A program made the position numbers and the translations under genes. From an uncultured Altererythrobacter sp. (GTDB taxonomy: Bacteria > Pseudomonadota > Alphaproteobacteria > Sphingomonadales > Sphingomonadaceae), in the NCBI GenBank assembly GCA_946886175.1, contig CAMPIA010000068.1, positions 1 to 6,887 on the forward strand: a stretch of DNA of 6,887 nucleotides, written 5' to 3'. Below the pieces are notes generated by a model. The model was not told where the DNA came from. It ran no database searches and saw nothing but the letters and a program-made list of their open reading frames with translations. Shown in pieces: positions 6,848 through 6,887 of this stretch. How positions within the stretch are numbered: position 1 is the stretch's first letter; every line of letters starts with the position of its first letter.

Positions 6848-6887
6848 TCACTCCACGCCTTCGCCGACCGTCTCCGGCGGCACCGGG
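6848..6887 (-). CDS. Possible C-terminal end of a leftward gene (cut by the window edge)
   Basis: On the minus strand the frame reads PVPPETVGEGVE and stops with TGA at 6848-6850. The Pro/Glu-rich, acidic end is a common type of protein C-terminus. The codons use G or C at third positions as in the neighbouring genes, and a strong hairpin follows immediately. With only twelve codons visible, no function can be assigned and chance openness in GC-rich DNA is possible. Confidence 0.35.
   Translation of the reverse strand, partial: PVPPETVGEGVE

Overview
The window is GC-rich and reads like the chromosome of an alphaproteobacterium, most probably a sphingomonad or erythrobacter relative (Sphingomonadales). 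That placement rests on the style of the malate dehydrogenase N-terminus, a SleB-type cell wall hydrolase with a proline/alanine-rich tail, a stand-alone membrane GGDEF-EAL protein, and a cobalamin-riboswitch-controlled BtuB. It is recognition by eye, not a database result.

Layout: four genes lie on the minus strand and run leftwards from about 4323. In order of transcription they are a SleB-family cell wall hydrolase (4323 to 3187), a 112-residue uncharacterised protein (3041 to 2703), a six-helix membrane GGDEF-EAL cyclic-di-GMP enzyme (2611 to 650), and the first 131 codons of malate dehydrogenase mdh (393 to beyond the left edge). Gaps of 145, 91 and 256 bases separate them. The last gap holds a nested inverted repeat directly after the GGDEF-EAL stop and a possible mdh promoter, so mdh is probably transcribed on its own.

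On the plus strand, diverging from the hydrolase gene, a cobalamin riboswitch (about 4536-4728) leads a complete vitamin B12 outer-membrane receptor gene, btuB (4825-6723). Between aptamer and start codon the sequence can form two mutually exclusive hairpins. One buries the btuB Shine-Dalgarno sequence and the other frees it, a readable translational expression platform. After btuB come two strong inverted repeats (6733-6775 and 6812-6840). At the right edge is what looks like the last 12 codons of a leftward gene ending at 6848, so the hairpins would sit between convergent genes.

The genes do not form one pathway. Central carbon metabolism (mdh), second-messenger turnover, peptidoglycan cleavage and B12 uptake are side by side, as in ordinary core chromosome. 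No mobile element, CRISPR array, RNA gene of the tRNA/rRNA type, phage gene or defence system is visible. The item most worth a second look is the btuB leader.
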